NCBI RefSeq assembly: GCF_003001935.1
Contig: NZ_PVNG01000022.1
Location: forward strand, 169,681-233,680
Reading direction: 5' to 3'
Length of the DNA stretch: 64,000 nt
Origin: Nonomuraea fuscirosea
Lineage (GTDB): Bacteria > Actinomycetota > Actinomycetes > Streptosporangiales > Streptosporangiaceae
In this document: piece by piece, positions 60,776 to 64,000 of the stretch
Position numbering within the stretch: position 1 is the stretch's first letter
Layout: the number at the start of each line of letters is the position of its first letter
Position numbers and translations under genes: made by a program
The notes under the pieces: generated by a model
Database searches by the model: none
The model's input: only the letters and a program-made list of their open reading frames with translations
Told to the model about the DNA's origin: nothing

Positions 60776-61009
60776 GTGGAACCTGCCGATGGACGCGTCA
60801 TCCTGTTCGTCCTCATCGGGATCGCCGTGTTCGCCCTGGGGCGGCGCTTCCAGAACATGATCGTCATGCGTCAGGTCTGGAAGCAGAGCGCCAAGCAGGT
60901 GACGGCCAGAAAGGTCGTCGCGCACAACGCGGCGAAGTCGATGATCGGGATCACGGTCGTGGCACTCTTCGTGATCTGGCTCAGCGTCAACCTCAACCGC
61001 CTCATGTGA
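60776..61009 (+). CDS. Two-helix small membrane protein
   Basis: 77 residues from GTG 60776, with AGGGGGGA 6 nt upstream. Two hydrophobic helices (VILFVLIGIAVFALG, and SMIGITVVALFVIWLSV) with a basic loop containing RQVWKQSAKQVTARKVVAHN. No family recognised. It follows xthA by 92 bp, with a TATTCT -10-like box near 60712, so it may have its own promoter. Confidence 0.6.
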   Translation: MEPADGRVILFVLIGIAVFALGRRFQNMIVMRQVWKQSAKQVTARKVVAHNAAKSMIGITVVALFVIWLSVNLNRLM

Positions 61010-61024
61010 GCCGCGCAGGGCTGA

Positions 61025-61088
61025 CGGTGGGGTGGGGCGTTCACTGACGTGCGGGCGGCCGGTGGGGTGGGGCGTTCACTGACGTGCG
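61025..61088. repeat. Exact 29-bp direct repeat, 35-bp period
   Basis: The sequence beginning CGGTGGGGTGGGGCG and ending TGACGTGCG occurs at 61025-61053 and identically at 61060-61088, a recent-looking tandem duplication between convergent genes. Confidence 0.8.
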
Positions 61089-61104
61089 AGGGGTGCCCGG
61101 GCCG

Positions 61105-62046
61105 TCAACCCGTCGACGACCTCCTGCGGAGGGCCCAGGCGGCGACCAGGGCCACGCCGGCCGCCGCCAGCCCCACCGCCCGCGTCAACCGTACGGCGCG
61201 CCGGATGTCCTTGACCTCCGGTCTGGGACCGTCCCCCATCGTCGGCCGCTCCTCCACTCTTCCCGCGTACACGTTGGTCCCGCCCAGCCGCACCCCGAGC
61301 GCGCCGGCGAACGCGGCCTCGCACCGGCCCGCGTTCGGGCTGGGATGCCGGTGCCCGTCCCGGCGCAGGACGGCCCGCGCCTGCCCGGGATCAGGCCCGG
61401 TCAGCACGGTGAGCGCCCCGGTGAGCCGGGCCGGCACGTAGTTCGCGACGTCGTCGAGCCGGGCGGCGGCCCAGCCGAACCGCTCGTACCTGGGGGAGTG
61501 GTGCCCGATCATGGCGTCCAGCGTGTTGATCGCCCGGTACGCCAGCAGGCCCGGCACTCCTGCCACCGCCCCCCAGAACAGCGGGGCCACGACGGCGTCG
61601 GAGGTGTTCTCGGCCAGCGACTCGACCGTGGCCCGCGCGATCTCCGGCGCGTCCAGCCGGCTGGGGTCGCGGCCGCACAGGTGGGGCAGCCTGGCCCTGG
61701 CTCGTTCCAGATCGGCACCCTCCAGCGCGTCGGCCAGGTGGTCGCCCTCACGGGCGAGCGTGGTGCCACCGAGCACGGCCCAGGTGGCGACGGCGGTGAC
61801 GGCCGTACGCGCGACCCGGTTGGGCGCGTACCGCATGGCCAGCACGCCGAGCGCGGCCGAACCGCCGACGCACACGGCGACGTGCAGCACGCCCCGGGCG
61901 CGGTCGTCCCCGTACAGGGACGTCTCCAGCTTCGCCGCGCCACGCCCGAACAGCGCGACAGGATGAACGGAACTGCGCGGATCGGCCAGCAGCCGGTCGA
62001 GGGCGACGCCGAGGGCGAGCCCCAGCGGGTCATACCAGATGTGCAT
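61105..62046 (-). CDS. cobD: Adenosylcobinamide-phosphate synthase CbiB/CobD family
   Basis: 313 residues from ATG 62046; an alternative ATG is at 62055. It begins MHIWYDPLGLALGVALDRLLADPRSSVHPVALFGR, the CbiB opening (DxxxGDPxxxxHPVxxxG type), with ATVESLAENTSDAVVAPLFWGAVAGVPGLLAYRAINTLDAMIGH, the catalytic membrane loop. The enzyme attaches an aminopropanol arm in cobalamin synthesis. Other cob genes are not in the window. Its start overlaps the kinase-like gene's stop, so the two are probably coupled. Confidence 0.85.
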   Translation of the reverse strand: MHIWYDPLGLALGVALDRLLADPRSSVHPVALFGRGAAKLETSLYGDDRARGVLHVAVCVGGSAALGVLAMRYAPNRVARTAVTAVATWAVLGGTTLAREGDHLADALEGADLERARARLPHLCGRDPSRLDAPEIARATVESLAENTSDAVVAPLFWGAVAGVPGLLAYRAINTLDAMIGHHSPRYERFGWAAARLDDVANYVPARLTGALTVLTGPDPGQARAVLRRDGHRHPSPNAGRCEAAFAGALGVRLGGTNVYAGRVEERPTMGDGPRPEVKDIRRAVRLTRAVGLAAAGVALVAAWALRRRSSTG

Positions 62047-62947
62047 GAAGCTCATCTTCGTGCACATCCAGCCAGGCCGCGGCACGGCGGATCCGCGCAC
62101 CCGCCCCGCCCGCCCACATCTTCGCCCAGTTCCCCCCGGCCGCGGCGCGAGTGCGCATGACGGCGTAGGAACGGTGAAACCGGAGCCTGGCCAGGCCGAG
62201 CAGCCGACGCCGCTCCCGCGCGGAAACCCCGTACGCGTCGCAGAACAACCGCAACCGCGCACCCACGTCCACCGTACGCAGGAGCGGAGCCCGATCGACG
62301 GGATCGGCGATGGGCGCCCAGTGCCGCAGGGTCGTCACGATGTCGAACAGCCGCGTAGTAGGCCGCGCCAAATCAAAATCAATCATCCCGTACGGCCCGC
62401 CACCCGCCGCCGGAGCGCCCGAGCCCGAGCCTGAAGCGGACGAGGAGCCGGAGACCAAGCCTGAAGCGGAGGAGGAGCCGGAGACCGCCGAGGCGGATGG
62501 AGATGCGCCGACCGAGGCGGATGAAGACACGGATGGGGCCCAAAAAACCACATTATCCGGCGTCACATCACAATGCCCGATGACTTCCGGCTCCGCGTCA
62601 TCATTCGACCCCCCTTCCCACCCCTCCATCGTGAGCGGAAACCCGGCCGTCGCATCATGAAACCGGCGCACCAGCAGAGCCAGCCCCGCCAGCGCCTCAT
62701 CACTCACACTCTCCAGCCGCAACCCGGTCGTACCGGGCAGGTAGGTGAGGATCTCGCGCCCGAGCCCGTCCATCCCCACGACTCTGGGGGCGCCGTCGAA
62801 CCCGGCCGCTTCCAGGTGTCTGAGCAGGGCGTGCACGGCGGGCGTCGACGTACTGGCCGGTCTGCGCACGGTGTCACCGACGCGCACCACCCCGTCTGTC
62901 ACGTCCCCGCCCTGCAGGGGAATCTCATGCAGGAGCGTCGCGACCAT
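62030..62947 (-). CDS. Aminoglycoside phosphotransferase-family kinase with low-complexity insert
   Basis: 305 residues from ATG 62947 (a second ATG at 62968 is possible; leaderless transcription is plausible because TAAGCT lies close upstream). VIGHCDVTPDNVVFW (Brenner HxDxxxxN, ~122-136) is the catalytic loop and GMIDFDLARPTTRLFDI the metal-binding DFD. About 50 Ser/Ala/Gly residues (137-187) are inserted between them, where relatives have only a short turn. Typical APH-family kinases modify choline, amino sugars or other small molecules. Gene order (kinase then CbiB) suggests co-transcription. Confidence 0.8.
   Translation of the reverse strand: MVATLLHEIPLQGGDVTDGVVRVGDTVRRPASTSTPAVHALLRHLEAAGFDGAPRVVGMDGLGREILTYLPGTTGLRLESVSDEALAGLALLVRRFHDATAGFPLTMEGWEGGSNDDAEPEVIGHCDVTPDNVVFWAPSVSSSASVGASPSASAVSGSSSASGLVSGSSSASGSGSGAPAAGGGPYGMIDFDLARPTTRLFDIVTTLRHWAPIADPVDRAPLLRTVDVGARLRLFCDAYGVSARERRRLLGLARLRFHRSYAVMRTRAAAGGNWAKMWAGGAGARIRRAAAWLDVHEDELHAHLV
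62427..62486. repeat. Tandem 30-bp repeat inside the kinase insert
   Basis: Two adjacent 30-bp units (62427-62456 and 62457-62486) match at 28 positions. They encode the Ser/Gly repeats of the kinase insertion and keep frame. Confidence 0.7.
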
Positions 62948-63039
62948 GGCGAGATAGCTTAGACCCATTCGACCCGCGTCCGCCCCGCCTTTTCCAACCC
63001 TCCCCGTCGTCACCCGCGGCCCCGCTAGCCTGGCGCTTC

Positions 63040-63774
63040 ATGCCGATCCTGCTGTCGCTGGCAGCGTTCCTGATGACCCTGCTCGGCGGGCTGGTCGCCG
63101 ACCGCATCGGCCGGCACCGCCACCTCGTCCTCGGCTTCGCAGCCGGCGTCATGCTCGGCGTGGTCGCCTTCGACCTGCTCCCGGAGGCCCTCTCCGCCAC
63201 CTCACTCACCCTGTACGGCGTCCCGGTGCCCATGCTCATGTTCGCCGTGGCCTTCCTCGGCATCCACATCGTGGAGCGCTCCATGGGCATGCACGACGCC
63301 CACGAAACCGACTACGCCACCCACCGCCACCACCGCGCCGGCGTCGGCCTCGCGGCCGGCTCAGCCTTGATCGCCCACAGCTTCCTGGACGGAGCCGCCA
63401 TCGGCGCCGCCCACCAGACCGACACGTCCCTGGCCGTCGCCGTGGCGATAGGAGTAATCGCTCACGACTTCACCGACGGCTTCAACACGTACACGATCAT
63501 CTCCCTCTACGGCAACGCCCGCCGCCGCGCCCTCACCCTCCTCACCCTCGACGCCCTGGCCCCCGTAACAGGCGCCACCCTCACCTCCGTCATCTCCATC
63601 CCGGACGGCCTCCTGGGCGCCTACCTCGGACTTTTCTCCGGATTCCTCCTCTACCTGGCCACCTCCGATATCCTCCCTGAGGCCCACACCCCCCGCCGCG
63701 CCACCGGCTGGACCCTGACGGCCACGGTCCTCGGGACGCTGCTCATGTGGGGTGTGATCGGCCTGACAGACTGA
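63040..63774 (+). CDS. ZIP-family metal transporter
   Basis: 244 residues with eight membrane helices. The ZIP metal pathway residues are in ALIAHSFLDGAAIGAA (TM4 HxxxDG, HSFLDG) and GVIAHDFTDGFNT (TM5). The histidine-rich loop AHETDYATHRHHRAG lies between TM3 and TM4. ZIP proteins import zinc, iron or other divalent metals. An ATG at 63040 fits (MPILLSLAAF). It is divergent from the kinase gene and sits upstream of tRNA-Arg. Confidence 0.88.
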   Translation: MPILLSLAAFLMTLLGGLVADRIGRHRHLVLGFAAGVMLGVVAFDLLPEALSATSLTLYGVPVPMLMFAVAFLGIHIVERSMGMHDAHETDYATHRHHRAGVGLAAGSALIAHSFLDGAAIGAAHQTDTSLAVAVAIGVIAHDFTDGFNTYTIISLYGNARRRALTLLTLDALAPVTGATLTSVISIPDGLLGAYLGLFSGFLLYLATSDILPEAHTPRRATGWTLTATVLGTLLMWGVIGLTD

Positions 63775-63828
63775 CACGACGAAAACATGTACGTGACATG
63801 TCGCCGGATCATGCACAATAAGGCGGGA

Positions 63829-63902
63829 GCGCCCTTAGCTCAGCTGGATAGAGCATCGGACTTCTAATCCGACGGTCGCAGGTTCGAATCCTGCAGGGCG
63901 CG
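63829..63902 (+). tRNA. tRNA-Arg (anticodon TCT)
   Basis: Acceptor stem GCGCCCT (63829-63835) pairs with AGGGCGC (63895-63901); discriminator G at 63902. D-arm AGCTCAGCTGGATAGAGC, anticodon loop CTTCTAA with anticodon TCT, stems TCGGA/TCCGA, and T-loop GGTTCGAATCC. CCA is not encoded. It reads AGA, a rare Arg codon in such a genome. Confidence 0.95.
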
Positions 63903-63908
63903 CTTTGT

Positions 63909-63957
63909 GATGTCGCACGACATCGGAAACCCTCGAACCTACGGGTTCGGGGGTTTC
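63909..63957 (+). terminator. Terminator region after tRNA-Arg
   Basis: GATGTCG-CA-CGACATC (63909-63924) is a compact dyad; GAAACCCTCGAACC / GGTTCGGGGGTTTC (63926-63939, 63944-63957) forms a 14-bp hairpin with one G-U pair and a 4-nt loop. The second is the stronger terminator candidate. Confidence 0.7.
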
Positions 63958-64000
63958 GTCGTGTTGGGGTTTGCCTGAGGTTGGTAGTCGCGGGTGGGGT

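Overview
The window is very GC-rich with dense genes, many GTG starts, Actinobacteria-type families (AfsR/SARP regulator, conservon-type kinase with DUF742, DUF4235, DUF1707, MEDS/HATPase regulator) and an IdeR/DmdR-type iron box. This points to a filamentous actinomycete chromosome, probably a Streptosporangiaceae-like organism such as Nonomuraea; the genus is an inference. I see no prophage, insertion sequence, CRISPR array or obvious biosynthetic gene cluster. About 60 protein genes, one tRNA-Arg and several regulatory elements can be supported.

Layout. 1-11.5 kb: the 5' end of a sigma factor, a membrane-anchored solute-binding/VWA protein, a CDF-like membrane protein, DUF4184, a SpoU/TrmH methyltransferase, a winged-helix regulator divergent from an alpha/beta hydrolase, DUF4235, a truncated haemoglobin, a CutA-like protein, a secreted protein, an S11 DD-peptidase, DUF1508, a second hydrolase, an iron-box-controlled DedA-like protein and a secreted protein. 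11.5-18.8 kb: a giant AfsR-like regulator, a flippase-like membrane protein, a PIG-L deacetylase divergent from a GT4 glycosyltransferase, and a small lipoprotein. 18.9-25.8 kb: TetR / FAD monooxygenase / Rieske oxygenase, DUF1707, an anti-sigma-type ATPase, an aldo/keto reductase, DUF998 and a Usp protein. 26-31.8 kb: APC permease, a candidate methionine leader peptide and methionyl-tRNA synthetase, a phosphotriesterase-like hydrolase, a STAS + sigma-70 pair and a secreted protein. 31.9-37.6 kb: a 28-residue membrane peptide, IlvD, a saccharopine-dehydrogenase-like protein with a divergent TetR, then a DNA-repair pair (Nei-like glycosylase + spore-photoproduct-lyase family). 37.6-39.8 kb: two repeat-rich gene-poor stretches around one hypothetical gene. 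39.8-44 kb: Tex, a cytosine-deaminase-like amidohydrolase and an RpiB-like isomerase.

44.1-51.9 kb is a tight seven-gene operon: DUF917, HyuA-like hydantoinase/oxoprolinase, and a complete family-5 peptide-type ABC importer (binding protein, two permeases, two ATPases). It is probably for import and hydrolysis of a cyclic amide or small peptide. It is followed by a MarR/MFS pair with paired operators, a two-gene remnant or minimal form of a conservon (histidine kinase + DUF742, without roadblock or GTPase partners), and an orphan paralogue of the operon's binding protein. 57.8-64 kb carries a small membrane protein, a papain-like amidase, a diverged inositol-phosphate synthase, exonuclease III, a two-TM protein, CbiB/CobD, a kinase with a low-complexity insert, a ZIP transporter and tRNA-Arg(UCU) with terminator.

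The most notable regulatory candidate is the 110 bp before the methionyl-tRNA synthetase gene: a ten-codon frame with tandem Met codons overlaps the preceding stop codon and is followed by mutually exclusive hairpins, one of which would hide the ribosome-binding site. I regard this as a candidate Met-responsive attenuator; it has not been tested.
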